Assembly (NCBI GenBank): GCA_029962745.1
Contig: CM057154.1
Span: 27,430,970 to 27,494,969 of the forward strand
Length of the DNA stretch: 64,000 nucleotides
Origin: Echinometra lucunter
Lineage: Eukaryota > Echinodermata > Echinoidea > Camarodonta > Echinometridae
Reading direction: 5' to 3'
In this document: piece by piece, positions 11,041 through 23,495 of the stretch
Numbering within the stretch: position 1 is the first letter of the stretch
Layout: every line of letters starts with the position of its first letter
Made by a program: the position numbers and the translations under genes
Notes under the pieces: model-generated
Told to the model about the DNA's origin: nothing
The model's database searches: none
What the model saw: only the letters and a program-made list of their open reading frames with translations

Positions 11041-13400
11041 GCAATAATTCATTTTCTTAACTCCCCCCCCCCCAACACCACCATCAATATTCATCTGGGA
11101 TGAATGTCATTGTTATGTGTAGTTTCCAGTGTGGAATGACATATCATGGACTTCCTATTCAGGACCACAATTAACATTCTGCATATTATCTAGAACAGGG
11201 TTGTTTTAAAAGGTCTGGCGAAGATCGATAGAGACAACATGGACGAAGGAGGGAAATAAATGGAATATTTTGACTGTAAGAATGGTTAGGAATGGTTATG
11301 TATGTAAATTTGGCATCATAACATTCTACGTGATATTGCATAAAGGAATTTATATATCCATTAAATGGCTGAATGCCTATGTCAGGTACATTTTTTCATG
11401 TTTCGGACACGGAATAAGAAAGTTGTGCCTATATGAAATTTTCTGTTTTTGACACTATACCACAGCTATTGGTAATATAATTTGAGGACAACTCTCAATA
11501 TGTTTTGTACACAGAATTTCAGAATTGATTTTTATCTTAAAGAACACGTTTTCATTGTCCTTATCCCAAATATGTTGTGGAGAAAACACTCCTACATTAT
11601 ATATCTTGAGTTTGGCTTAAGAAAAATAATGGGCAAATCTTAAGCAAAAGAAAAAGTTTAATCATGTATGTATACAAAACTTATTTAGAGTTGTCAACAA
11701 AATGTTATCAATGAGGTAGCGTCATAACAGTCATATAATGTCATGTAGCCAAAACTTTCTTGTTCCGTGTCCCCATTTCGTTCAATTTTTTGGTGATTTT
11801 GGTTTTTTTTTTCGTCTTAGCTTTGATTTAAAAACTTTATCCTTATCACAAAGTTTCTTACAAGCCTGTTATTATTTGAAATGAGCTCATTTCATGTTAG
11901 AAAAGTGTCTATGTCGATGCTCTTTGAGTGACGTATTTTTTATTTCAAAAATTGTCATTCTGTCTTCATGCAGGGTCCCCAATACAAGCTACGCTTTTCA
12001 GGTGTCGCCTCCTTCTTTATAATATATTATACTGCATTGATCTATATTGTCAACACCCTATTGTCTCAGAAGGAAATAAATGCGGATCTTAATCTGAAAA
12101 GAATAGTGGGTCTAGGATTGAAAACTATGACGTGTATGCAACATGCATGGAAATCGAGCTATATAGCAAAGGAGCCCTCATGATGAAATCGATCAGTATA
12201 GCGCACAAGGGCAGTCGCGCCAGCCCCGCAAGCCCGTCAATAACTTATTGGCACATAAATCATGTTATCTATGCGCGGTTACCATTAAAGGGGCAAGCTT
12301 TAATAAGCACATTATTGTATGATTCCATGCACAATTATACATACCCCCACACAATGGAAAAATTTCATGCCTATATAATCCCCACTGACATTCCATTTCA
12401 GTTATTGTGTGAGATCGTAATAACAGCGTTTCGGTAACACTGTGCAACATTGACTTTCCATAATAAAGGAGAAAGTAAATGTTTACATATTATTGTTGCT
12501 ATGATGGACAAGCCTTGGGTAAGGTCTCACATCGTTATGTTTGCATTTATGAGATGAAACGTATGTACTGCAGGGTTTCTTTTTTGCGATTCAAAATATT
12601 TAAAAAAATCTGCATTGTGCATTATATAGGCAATTGATTCCGAGTTCTGATCCGCTTTTCAAAAAAAAAAAAAAAAAAAAAAAGAGGAGAGGTCCATTTC
12701 ATCTCATATTGTGCATTTCAGTGCTATTGAGTCAAATTAGAAGCGTGGTTTCTTCCTTTAATTTCATTTGTACAGGCTCGAAAATAGGAGAAAATGCATG
12801 ATATACGGCTGGACGTGCTTAGTTATATCCATCTTTCTGAGTGAAAAAATACAGGTAAATCTATCATGTCTACACTGGCTTTTTAAAGGAATTTGAAGAC
12901 TCCCAGAGATCATTGAGTTCTGTTTTATAAAGGAGAAAGTTTGCCTCTTTTTAAACTTCTTAGCTTTATGAGTGATTTGAGGGTAAAAGTATGGGGGCAT
13001 CAGCAGAAATATTAATGGGGGGAGGGAATGGAGATTGATATGGAAAGAAGATGACTGGAGCCCTTCTCGTCATAATTAATGGCCTTGTTTGATTCGCACC
13101 TCATTCACGAAGAGGACGTACTGGCCCCCCCCCCCCCCTCCTCAATGATAGTAGTGCCCCTCATGGGTGGACGCACACGACCCCTCTGCCTGGGGATCTC
13201 AAAAGTATTTTCTTTAGAGAAAGCATCTCCAGACACTTCTTATTTAAATTGATTTTCTTATCTTATTCTTTCAAACATTTTAAATGGATAGCCTATATCG
13301 AAATAAGAACGTTAAATTATATATTGATTATAGGTTTAGTTATAGTTATATCGTTATCTTGTAGACATTGGCTTTGCCTGTATGGAGGTAGAATAAGGTG
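11041..13400. other. Unassigned stretch
   Basis: No supported gene. It includes a C10 run near 11063, an A23 run at about 12661-12683 and a C14 run near 13125. Frames around 11968-12450 lack motifs and splice signals that fit each other. Confidence 0.45.
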
Positions 13401-13416
13401 ACAACAACAACACATG

Positions 13417-13687
13417 CAGCGGCGGCGATTTCATGTAACGAGTGTGAGGGGAGGGGGGAGGAAACAGCGAAGGTCACCGCCGAAAATCTGTTTCGAGAAG
13501 TGGTAGAGGGATAATCGTTATTATACGAGCGAGGAAGCGAGCGAACTAAAAAAAATAACCACAAAAAAATAATGAAAGAAGCCTCATTTTGCCATTAAAA
13601 TACACTAGGCCTATAAAATAAAAATACTGAGCTCTAAAAATCGAGGGGGGCACGTCCCCCCCCCCTCCCCCGGGATCGCCGCCTATG
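13417..13687. mobile_element. hAT MITE
   Basis: Ends CAGCGGCGGCGAT and (reverse complement) CATAGGCGGCGAT. Flanks AACACATG at 13409-13416 and AACACAGG at 13688-13695 match at 7 of 8 positions. The interior carries CGAGCGAGGAAGCGAGCGAA and a C-rich run near the right end. Same family as 8358. Confidence 0.8.
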
Positions 13688-13695
13688 AACACAGG

Positions 13696-15408
13696 GTACT
13701 ATAGGTCCTATCGATTTGTTTGCGATTTGTATGGGATTACTTTGCATGGACTAAATGTGATCAGTGATATCAAGTTAGGCCTATATCCAAACCGCATGTA
13801 GCAAGGGCAAACCTTGAATAATGATAACACAAAATCAATTCTCGAGGAAACGTGGATGTTATACATTGTGTGATGGCCTACATAAAATATCAGGTGGTGA
13901 CAGTTCATGCACATCCATGAAGCTTACAGATGCAACTATAGAGTTCTGCAGCATAGCAAAAAAAATGGTATGTTGAAAATCGACGCATGCTTTTTCAAAA
14001 CCACCTAAAATTGCATGCGGTCAGCTGCAACAATTGGCTTCTATATGCAGGTTATGTAAATGAACATGGGCTTTGTCAGATAAATGTAAGAGCAACAGTG
14101 TGGAAATTGCATACGACTCCTTGATTATAATGCAGGATATGATTTAAATGAAAAATGACGTACTTTAGGAAATAATTGGAGAATTTCTTTCTTCTTCTTT
14201 TTTTTTTTTTTTGTGCAAGTTTTAGACTGCGTAAATTCTTATACCGTATCATTAGCATGCAGATATTATCACGTTTCACCATGTAATAACGCGACTCGTC
14301 AACACAAAGTTGATGAACCACGATTCGTAAGAGACACGAGAGCCTTAAAAAAAGGGTGGGCAAGGTGTCACATTATACCCTCACTTATAACGGGACAAGC
14401 GTCATATCCTTATAAATGACAATTTTATGGGAGTAACTACAACATCGGATTTCAAATCTTCTGTTCTCATCTTTTCTAATTCTATTAAAGAAAAACAAAC
14501 ATATACATTTGCACATGTTTTCTGTTTGGTAAATATAAATAAACGTTCATATGCTCTTTGGTAAAGACAAACGAACCCCACGTAAAACACATGCAGTTTA
14601 CGTTTTTTGTCTTTAACAAAAACAAACAAACAAACAAAAATAACAACAAAACATGAAGTACAATAGTTGTGTAAAATCCAATGCTGCGTTCATTCCCAAG
14701 ATATTTGGATTCCGACAAATATTAAAAACGCCAGGCCTGAAAGGAGAAAAATATGTGTCTATGTTCCATCTGTCGTTTATTGCAGTTCGATCAATAGCTT
14801 CTTAAACATACAATGAAATTAAACATCTTGGCATGCATACAGAGAATTGCACCACACCAACGGATTTGCACATCTTCTGTGTACTTTTACTCCATGTTTT
14901 GGGTTTGGGTTTTTTTTTCACTATGAATACTTTCGAAAATACCATTATGGTAGCCTTATAGCACTTAGTGAAAGCTATATATATCTTCTTTCGCCCATAA
15001 GAGCCCATTCAGGGGGCGTTTAGAGGAATTAGCATGATTAGGGAAAAAGATAAAATGAATTATTATCATTATTATTATCATTATCTCGTTCGGCATAAAT
15101 AACAAAGAACAAAGTACAAAAACAATAGTAGAACATAAAGAGAGTCACATGGATGTTGGGAAAAGAAAATGATTAAATAAAGGACTATAACCCGAGTGAC
15201 TTTGCTCTTTTAAGGAACAGTAATTGTGAACAGAACTGTTGATCTTCTTTGGGTGATAAAGGAGTGTATATCTGTCTCGACGCGTGTCGAACAGTATGCT
15301 TTGTTCACCGTTGGGATTTTTTTTTAATTTTTGGTAAAGACAAACAAACGTAAAATTTCTCATTTTTTATTTTGGGTCTGTTCGTCTTTACCAAAATAAT
15401 TTACGTGC
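13696..15408. other. Unassigned stretch with a recurrent TTTGGTAAAGACAAAC word
   Basis: The word, or a close variant, occurs near 14557 and 15328 on the plus strand and, inverted, near 15380. Shorter TTTGGTAAATA relatives occur near 14526 and in the hairpin that follows. No gene recognised. Confidence 0.45.
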
Positions 15409-15994
15409 AATATCATATTTGTTGTATTTACCAAAAGAAAAGATGTGCAGTTTTAGTACGGTCAGTAAACATGTCGTTTCTGAGAGTACAATGATATATG
15501 ATTTTCTGCAATTAGGATCTTTGTACATTGCTTCACAAGCACGCGCCTGGAATGAAAATACTCATGAATAGAAATACGCCTGTTCGTTTCATCCAGTTAT
15601 CATTACCATCAATATTATATTACCCAGCGTAATCATCATGATATATGCTCATATGACGTGCATGAGTTGACTTCATCAGTTCATGAAACTATATAGTCAC
15701 CCTTCTTTAAATAATATTGATAGTAATGATAATTGGATGAAACGGACAGGCGTATTTCTATTACTGCGGGGCAAATTTCAGCGGTAACAGTAGATCATGA
15801 ATCCAGAAGAAAGGATACCAAATTTGTCAAAATTGGCTGAGTATTTTCATTCCAGGCGCGTTTTTTGTGAAGCAATGTACAAAGATCCTAATTGCAGAAA
15901 ATCATATATCATTGTACTCTCAGAAATGACATGTTTACTGACCGTACTAAACTTGCACATCTTTTCTTTTGGTAAATACAACAAATATGATATT
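15409..15994. repeat. Large imperfect inverted repeat (hairpin)
   Basis: Left arm 15409-15617 is nearly the reverse complement of 15717-15994. The right arm carries an extra block of about 70 bp at roughly 15766-15835. Matched landmarks include AATATCATATTTGTTGTATT, GCACGCGCCTGGAATG and TGAAACGGACAGGCGTATTT. Mismatches are few, so the duplication is fairly recent or maintained. The 99-bp loop (15618-15716) is repeated directly just downstream. The 81-codon frame at 15797 lies inside the arm and is not called. Confidence 0.85.
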
Positions 15995-16145
15995 ACCCAG
16001 CGTAATCATCATGATATATGCTCATGGAGCATGAAGTTATAATGCGGAGACATAATTAATCAAGGCATTGTGATGTCATACATTTGATCTCGCACATGAC
16101 GTGCATGAGTTGACTTCATGAAACTATATAGTCACCCTTCTTAAA
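15985..16145 (+). repeat. Direct second copy of the hairpin loop, interrupted
   Basis: ATTACCCAGCGTAATCATCA, GACGTGCATGAGTTGACTTC and GAAACTATATAGTCACCCTT occur here and in the loop at about 15620-15715, in the same order. About 70 bp is inserted between the first two blocks in this copy. Confidence 0.8.
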
Positions 16146-16158
16146 TGAATTACCCTCA

Positions 16159-16345
16159 GGGGCCCGTTGCATAAAACTTACTATAATAGTAACTTTGCTA
16201 TTATAGTAGCTCTTCATGAAATACTGCATTTGATTAGCTGTTGAGCATGGCATGTTGCTCAACAGCCAATCAAAATCCAGTATTCCATGAAGAGTTACTA
16301 TAATAGCAAAGTTACTATTATAGTAAGTTTTATGCAACGGGCCCC
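16159..16345. mobile_element. Foldback MITE, GGGGCCCGTTGCATAAAAC type
   Basis: Nearly the whole 187 bp is an inverted repeat: GGGGCCCGTTGCATAAAACT at the left is mirrored at the right, and the arms run on through TTACTATAATAGTAACTTTG. The centre contains a TTGATTAGCTGTTGAGCATG segment. The flanks (TCA and CTA) do not give a clean duplication. Confidence 0.8.
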
Positions 16346-16381
16346 CTAAAACCTTAAAATGCAAATTATATCATCTGCAAA

Positions 16382-16682
16382 CATGGGTGTCAATCAGGGG
16401 AAAGACAGGGGAACACGTCCCCCCCCCCAAAAAAAAAAAAGAAATAAAAAATAAAAAAAAATAAAAAAAAATCAAGGGTGGAGGACACAATAGGGTATGC
16501 TCCCCCACCCATTTTGAGCAGAGGACCCCCCCCCCTTTTTTTTTGCTTGTCAGCAAATTTTTGGTGTGTGTACTCTCAAATTTGATATTACTCACCAAAA
16601 TTTTAAGCTGAGGACCTTTCTTTTTTTAAGAGTGTCCCCCTCCAAAATAAATAAATACAAATAAAACAGATTGATGCCCCTG
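16382..16682. mobile_element. hAT MITE with perfect 8-bp duplication
   Basis: TCTGCAAA flanks it exactly at 16374-16381 and 16683-16690. Ends CATGGGTGTCAATC and (reverse complement) CAGGGGCATCAATC. The interior shares GACACAATAGGGTATG-like and TTTTAAGCTGAGGACC blocks with 20949-21289, so both belong to one family. Confidence 0.85.
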
Positions 16683-16869
16683 TCTGCAAAGGACTGCATA
16701 ATTATAATCATGCGTAATGCTCCACATGTTTTGGCCTCTATACTTCTCAGTGGTATTCATATTGCAGTTTAGGCTAAAGGGAAACTACGTAACGTTCCTT
16801 GAGTATTAAACGAATATATAATTCATGTCGATCTTCACGAGGGCCTATCATTTTATCCATTCGTTCGAA

Positions 16870-16985
16870 TTAAAGAGGGAAGAAAAGCGAAAGAAAGAGA
16901 GAAAGAAAAAAGAAAGAAAGAAGGAAGGAAAGAAGGAAAGAAACAGAGAGATAGTTCTTACACACATAATATATATATATATATA
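16870..16985. repeat. GAAA-rich tract followed by (AT)n
   Basis: Simple purine repeats (AAAG/AAGG units) then about nine AT units. These account for the lysine-rich frame in this stretch. Confidence 0.85.
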
Positions 16986-17681
16986 TTCAAGTGCTTGGGA
17001 AAAAAATATCAGAAACATTAAGCCAAAATGTCAGAAACAGCGTTTACTGTGCTAAATTCTATAGCGTAGTCTTTTTTTTCTCCGACACATTTTCTGGTGA
17101 CAATTGCAAATGTTCGATTTCTTAAAACCTGAACACCTCAACAACTCCTAAATGTTAGATCGTCAGCATTCTGTCTCAATAAAGCATTTAGACGTTATAT
17201 CATCTGAAAATTGTCCCTATACTTAATCTGAATGTATGCAAGGGTAGATAATGAATTTAGTCAAAAGAGGTCAAAACCGTCTTTGCATTTTCCTTCCGCT
17301 TCAGTGAGAAACGGGAGTATATAGTGGACTTCCGTCAATCGGACGTGATACTATTTACATGAGATTTCTGTTTTAATAGTTTCGATTGGAAAAGGTGAAA
17401 TAAAAAAAAGAAACCAACGAACAGAAGACAAACAAAAGAAATCTGTCAAAGATTGTTTTCTCTATTCACGTGAATCTCTTTGCCTCTATGAACGTTAGAA
17501 GCCTCGGACGTGCATGGAGAAGACGCAATTGGGCTAAATCAATTCTTGATCGAATTCCGCTGATGACCGGCGGTACGGTCGGCCGGCGGTTTGTTGTTCT
17601 AAGGACACATCTTCGCTTCTTTGACTTCTTCCCTGACCTACTTAATGCGCAAGTCACACCGCCATATTAACCAGGGCAGCG
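16986..17681. other. Unassigned; GC-richer patch at 17470-17670
   Basis: The patch contains CCGGCGGTACGGTCGGCCGG and open frames of about 65 codons on both strands. Neither has a recognised domain or matched splice sites. It may be an exon or a promoter-proximal patch, but nothing decides it. Confidence 0.3.
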
Positions 17682-17812
17682 TTTCATGAAAAGTCTTGTC
17701 AGTGGTTTTTAGTGACAACTGTTATAAGCTACTGAAATCCTTGCATCTGATTGGCTGAGAGCAAATTTGTCTGTAAAAATCACTGACAAGACACTTTGTG
17801 AAATGCTCTTCA
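17682..17812. mobile_element. Diverged foldback MITE
   Basis: Left arm GCGTTTCATGAAAAGTCTTG then TCAGTGGTTTTTA is mirrored by TAAAAATCACTGACAAGACA and TTTGTGAAATGC. The centre has CATCTGATTGGCTGAG. It belongs to the same broad type as 16159 and 33028. Confidence 0.65.
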
Positions 17813-18088
17813 CTGAGTTCGCCCGATTCTTGACTATTCTGTGTACAAAGTTTATAGTTTGTTCGGTCTGTTGTTGAACACAGACGAGAAAATTTTCATG
17901 AATATTGAATTTAATTCATTAATGTAAATGTAACATTTAATTGTAAATATATACCAATTATGGCACCCCTTTGGTTAAGGAAAACTGTCTTTAGTTCTCA
18001 TAATATTTTGAATACTTTGGTAACTTTTGAAGGTTCCTTTAAATTCTATATAAGATTTTTATGATGTCATTTGAGTAAGTGTGATTAT

Positions 18089-18125
<37 letters not shown>

Positions 18126-19424
18126 TTTTAAGAAAGCTGTACAACTGTCTTCATTAAGCTATTCGACAGGCATGACATGCTATACCATAGCCTTGAATTA
18201 AGCAGATAAATTAATCAACTTAGATTAAATCAAATAGGTATCGGTTTCGTGTAGGTCGCTATGGTATGACTGGGTTCAGGTCCTACCCAACCCGCATCAC
18301 GGTATACCACTAACGATGAAAGCTATATATCGGTCACCCTCTGACCTCTGTGCTAATACCAAACGTGCATGGACACAATGACATCAACTGAACTTTTCTC
18401 GGTGACTGAATTATATATCATAATGCGAAGGACAAAGCAGGGAAATAAATCTACTTTGTAAGGTGATCTACCGTCACTTTAGATCAAATAATTTTGATTA
18501 CATGATCATATTACCATTTTGATGTTGATGTGTATAATTGGGCAAATCCATTGTAAGTCTTATGTTATGCGTCACCAAGTATTTTTTAACTGTAGAAGGG
18601 AAGTGAACATATATAAAGATATAGGCCTATAGCTTTGAATACATGTATGTTTTTTTGTTATTCAAGTTCAAGTAAGGATATCAGCTTGATAGTTGTGATA
18701 CAGTCATCAGATATAGACATTTCTTAGATGTTGTCGGTCAGTTAAGACTAAAGTATGGGACAAAAACAGCCTAGACTCTTGTAAGGTGCAACCATGACAT
18801 AACTCCACATAATTATTCCTAATTTGTTATAAATGAGAAATCATGCTAAGCATGGACGTCATTAATTAACACTCGAATATAAAGTTCATGAAAGCCGCGC
18901 GCACATTATATCTACCAAAGAATTGAGGTGTTCGCCTTGTATATCCCGACAGCTCGTTATACTGCTCACTCTATCGTAATTGTTTTTCCACTACCATTTT
19001 TGGAGGGAAGATTTCCTGTTAGATTTCCATCCAAAAAAAAAAAGAACTGCAGTCACATTTCTATATCCCAGTACATGTAGTAGCAAGTTATCGAATCATA
19101 CGTAAGTCAATTGCTCTTTGCAACGCATAGGCCTATTGAAAGACGTTTATTTTTACGACCTGCGAAAAATCGATTGAACGCAAGCGTAGTTTAAACTAAA
19201 CGTCTTTCAAAACCGTGATTCTGGGGTGAAAAATGGTCGCTTGAACGCGGCCTAAGTGTCTGTGCGGAACTATGGAGCAGATTAATACGATGGGTGAAAA
19301 TAAAAGAAAGAAAGAACAACGGTGAGTGACGTTGGATCCATGTATCCACATGACATCCCTTTCATCATCCTCCTTGGAACGCAAAAGCAGTTTGCAGGAT
19401 GACATGCATACTATAGAAAACAGG
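17813..19424. other. Unassigned stretch with (TA)n
   Basis: A (TA)15 or so run lies at about 18091-18122. No gene recognised; open frames such as 19196-19405 lack support. Confidence 0.45.
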
Positions 19425-19910
19425 GTTCAGTTTTGCACCCTTCAAATATAACACCAGAAGCTTCTTTATGCATGCTATATGGGTGCAACTTTGCACCCAA
19501 AGAAGCACTATGCAGTGAGCTACTTGTTTACTTGTTCTGTATTGTTATGCTGCTCCTTAACAGTTTGTATTTCTGTAATTCATTTGCTTTTTCTTGTAAT
19601 TTGCTTGATTTGTTTATCCTTGTTGTTTTTATCATTTGCTTAAGCTTAATGAATACTTAATTATAAAACAAAATAGTGCAGGAGCTACATTTTGCACCCT
19701 TAAAGATGCAGAGTTTATACCCTTTAGGGAAGGTGCAAATTCGCACCCTTTAGATGCTAAAATTTCTGCATAATGGTGGCACCTTTTAACATGTTTAATG
19801 CAGATGGGTATTTCCGGGTGCATACAAGTACAAAATGGTGCAAAGACTGCACCCCCAAAAGTTGCTGCTATTATTACATTTGTTATGCAAAACTGCATCC
19901 TTTTTCTTAG
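19425..19910. repeat. Cluster of GTGCAAA / GCACCCTTT words
   Basis: GCACCCTT or its complement occurs about eight times in under 500 bp in both orientations. TGGGTGCAACTTTGCACCCA at about 19479 is a perfect hairpin with 9-bp arms. The intervening sequence is not repeated, so this is not a simple tandem array. Confidence 0.6.
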
Positions 19911-20948
19911 AATGTGGGTACGTGGATCATAGTGAGCGGAGAGGTTTTACTCCTACTGAGGTTTTGAATCTCGATACGTCCCTGCACCTCTCCTTTGAAG
20001 GGCCCTCCCTTTATCCTCAACACTGACATGACTGAGTCTAAAAGGAACCGTAATTATCCGAAGTGAATATGGTTCCCCTGAACTTGTCAATTATTAATGT
20101 TATTTTTCGGGGGTATATTTCATTCGCTTTCTGTCTCAGCAATACCGTACAAAGCATAAACTAAATTGAAATTATGATGTCTAATTCGTTCGAGGCGTGC
20201 ATGTGGAACCAACGACAACCACCAATTCTTTGCAAACAAAAAGACGAAGAGAGAAAATGAGACCAAAGTATAAGAGGCAAGAGAGATTCACGAGAGAAGG
20301 AGAGAGGGAGAGGGACTGGGGACAATAAGAGACAAAAAAGAGGGGAAAGAGGAAGAAGGGGAAAAAAAAGTCAAGTAAAAGCCTGGGAATATGTAGTTTC
20401 CTCAAAATGATGTATGTGTGATGGGTGAATTTAAAAAAAAAGGGGGGGGGGGGTGCAAACGACATCAACACTGCGAGCAACACAAGAAACACTAATTTTC
20501 TTCAGGCCTCATACATTCAAAAGTCAAGGTCAAATGTTCGTATGAGTTGTTGGTAGATCAACTTGACCTTGAAAAGATATGACCTTGAAGGACATGGAGT
20601 ATAATGCACCCGACCACCTCACGTTGCGGCTAAACTTTTATACACGCATAAACAGACACGGGTTCCTGGCTTGACAGGTTCACATAGCCATACATAATTG
20701 AATCTTATCCGCTCTTTTGCTTCTTTAACCATGACGAAATTACTTGGATGTACAGTGGCGTTGCTATGGCTGGACAGGAAAACATGCCCCATTGGTGAAT
20801 ATCGGGAAAAAGAAAGAAAATAATAGAAACCACTGAAAGGAAATGAAAGGGAAAAGAGGAAAAGGCAAGAGACTGTGAGAATTATGAATCAGTCTCTTCC
20901 TCTCTGGCCTTGCTGTTCCCATGCATTCCATCAAAGTACATTTCAAGT
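19911..20948. other. Unassigned stretch
   Basis: Purine-rich runs at about 20280-20370 and 20800-20880, a G12 run near 20443, and three AGGTCA-like words at 20520-20595. CAGTGGCGTTGC at about 20754 looks like a lone hAT terminus without a partner. Confidence 0.4.
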
Positions 20949-21289
20949 CATGGGCGTCAATAGAGGGGGGAGACAGGGGGACACGTCCCCAAATATTTTA
21001 AAGGTGGGGGACACAATAGGGTATTTACTATTTCCCCAACCTTTTAAGCTGAGGACCCCTTTTTAAAGTGCTTGTCAGCAAATTTTGGGTGTGTATCCCC
21101 CCATTTTTAAAATGTTCCCCATCAACACATGATCAAACTTTTAAGCTGAGGGCTTTTTGTCGGCAAATTTTGGTTTATGTACCCCCCGCCAAACCCCCCC
21201 CCCCCCGCCAAAAAAATCCCCCAAATAACTAAAGCTGAGGACCTTTTTTTGAGAGTGTTCCCCTCAAATACAAAACGGATAGGTGCCTG
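20949..21289. mobile_element. hAT MITE, relative of 16382
   Basis: Starts CATGGGCGTCAATAGAG; the reverse-complemented right end is CAGGCACCTATCCG. Flanks TTTCAAGT (20941-20948) and TTTCTAGT (21290-21297) match at 7 of 8 positions. Internal C runs and AAGCTGAGGACC repeats are shared with 16382-16682. Confidence 0.8.
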
Positions 21290-21297
21290 TTTCTAGT

Positions 21298-22023
21298 GCC
21301 TACCCCCACCCTCTCACTCATGACACCCGCCCCATCTCCGTGGGTACGTCCGTACGCCAAGGCATTAATGAGGGAATATACTCACGGAAAAAAAAGGCAG
21401 TAAAAACAAACAAAATAAAAATAAAAACAATGGGAAAAAAGGAAAATGAATTTCGTTTCAACTGTCATGCATGCATACTAAGCTATCTCAAGCAATTTAA
21501 TCACCTTTATATAGTGCTCGCACGTTTTGCTTTCGGTAAGATAAAAGAATTGTACAAAGTGAAATAGATGGAAAGTGGTAATGCCTCGTTCCTTTTCTTG
21601 ACTGGCGACTCCTTGTACATCAAGGCAGGCCGCGCATGATAAGTGAATGAAAGCAGGGAATTCAGAGAAATATTGGAAGCAGAGTTTGAGGAATATCTGA
21701 TCAAATACAGACATGACAGAGTCAGATTATATTAAGTTCAATTTTTCAAAATGGTACGTTTATGCGGGTATGGATTTTTCTCGAACATTGACAAATCTAT
21801 CTCAGTATATTTCTCCGAAACCTAGGTAAACTTCGTAAACTTCGTAAAGCAAGGGGAAATGATAAAAATGCATAGGAAAAGGATAATACAATATTATCCC
21901 GCATTTAACGATGGCCTTGTACGATCGGTGGTTGGACGCAGGCTGCGCCACTGGTCCGTCATCCTCCACAGCATTATCTTACATCTATCTTTGTCATTCT
22001 AAATCATTTGGCAATCAACAGAG
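21298..22023. other. Unassigned stretch
   Basis: No gene or element boundary recognised. Confidence 0.45.
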
Positions 22024-22840
22024 TAGGGCTGTGACTAAATCCCGGGTTCCCGGGTCCCGCCCGAGAGCCACGGGAAACCGGGAGAGAAAACAGCTACCCG
22101 TTTCCCGAAAATTTTTTCAGTATGTGGGACTGACCTTGAAAAAAACTATTGAACATTGGCTATCCAAGCCTTCTAACATGTCTAAGTCCGTTATTGTATG
22201 AATGACATTTGAATTCTAATCTAGCACTCACAATAAACTGCCGGTATGATCATCATCAACCACTATTTTTTTTTTCACTTTTATAGTTCATTTTTCCTTT
22301 CGATTCTAAGCTTTAGATCGACAGAACGCTGCAATGAATTGCACATAACTGTTAGTATAACTTGTTTCAGTCCACAATAAACTGCCGGTATGATCATCAT
22401 CAACCACTTTTTTTTTTTTTTACTTTTATAGTTCATTTTCCCTTTCGATTCTAAGCTTTAGATCGACAGAACGCTGCAATGAATGGCACATAACTGTTGT
22501 ATAAATTGTTTCAGTCCAATGTGTTGAAAAACATGTTGTGATTTTAACAAGGGCTAACAGAAATCGTGAAACTTACGAGTTTCCCTCAATTTTATTTTAC
22601 TTTTGGGTCTAATTAATGCTTATTTTTCATTATGTATAACTTTTTATGGTATACTTCAATATTAAGAAAGGTATTCATTATCTCTCAAAATTATTGAGCT
22701 GCTATAAATTGAAAGCTTAACCATATTGTAGGGACATTTAGATCATGTGTTTAGCTGTTTATACTTGCGGGAAATCGGGTTCCCGCCCGAAATTTGGACG
22801 GGTACCCGACTTTGAAAAATACCCGAAATTCCCAGCCCTG
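22024..22840. mobile_element. hAT element with internal 144-bp tandem duplication
   Basis: Ends TAGGGCTGTGA and (reverse complement) CAGGGCTGGGAATTTCGGGT. Both subterminal regions are rich in CGGGTACCCG-like blocks. Flanks CAACAGAG and CATCAAAG match at 6 of 8. The segment starting CACAATAAACTGCCGGTATG at about 22229 is repeated at about 22373. There is no transposase frame. Confidence 0.75.
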
Positions 22841-22879
22841 CATCAAAGTTTGGTCTGACAATGATGTCATCCTGTTGTA

Positions 22880-23090
22880 CTTTATTTTCATTCAATATTT
22901 ACTCATGCGTTTATTTATATATTCATTCATTCAATAATGTATCTATTTAACTTTTCTATTTATTCATTTATTTATCCATTTATTCATTTGTCCATTTATT
23001 CATTTGTCCATTTATTTAATCATTTATTTATTTATTTTATTCATTTATTTTTTTCATTCATTTTTTTCATTTATTTATCTATTAATATTT
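22880..23090. repeat. (ATTT/ATTC)n simple repeat
   Basis: Long run of TTTATTCATT and TTTATTTA units, imperfect. On the minus strand it could be the tail of the LINE remnant at 23496-23717, but the link is not shown. Confidence 0.8.
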
Positions 23091-23385
23091 CACAAACAAC
23101 TATATAGAAATAAAAAGATAAAAACAATATCGGAATGGTGTAAAAAAAAAACAGCACTTCAAGAATTGCACGCGAACATGTAAACCAACTTACCACAAAA
23201 TTATACCAATTTAAAACACATGAAAAATCAGCGTCGTGGTTCGTAATTAATGATGCACAACAGCCATGCGACATATAGAGAAGCTGCTTTTAAATCAGAG
23301 GCAGAGGAAGGACGGAGGGCAAAGAAATACAGAGAGAAATGCATGGCGGAAGCATATGGATGGAAGAAAAATAAAAGAAGAAATT

Positions 23386-23427
<42 letters not shown>

Positions 23428-23430
23428 GAC
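23386..23430. repeat. (GA)n followed by a G run
   Basis: About 14 GA units and then about 11 G. Confidence 0.9.
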
Positions 23431-23495
23431 ATGAGATTCGGGATTCGTGATTGCTATCCAAAATGTTACATATTCTTCAACGGGAAGCGGGAAGA

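Noticed and set aside
17470..17670. GC-rich coding exon
   Set aside because: Open on both strands, with no family match or paired splice sites; left as unassigned.
20754..20948. A hAT element starting CAGTGGCGTTGC
   Set aside because: No matching right end or duplicated flank could be found.
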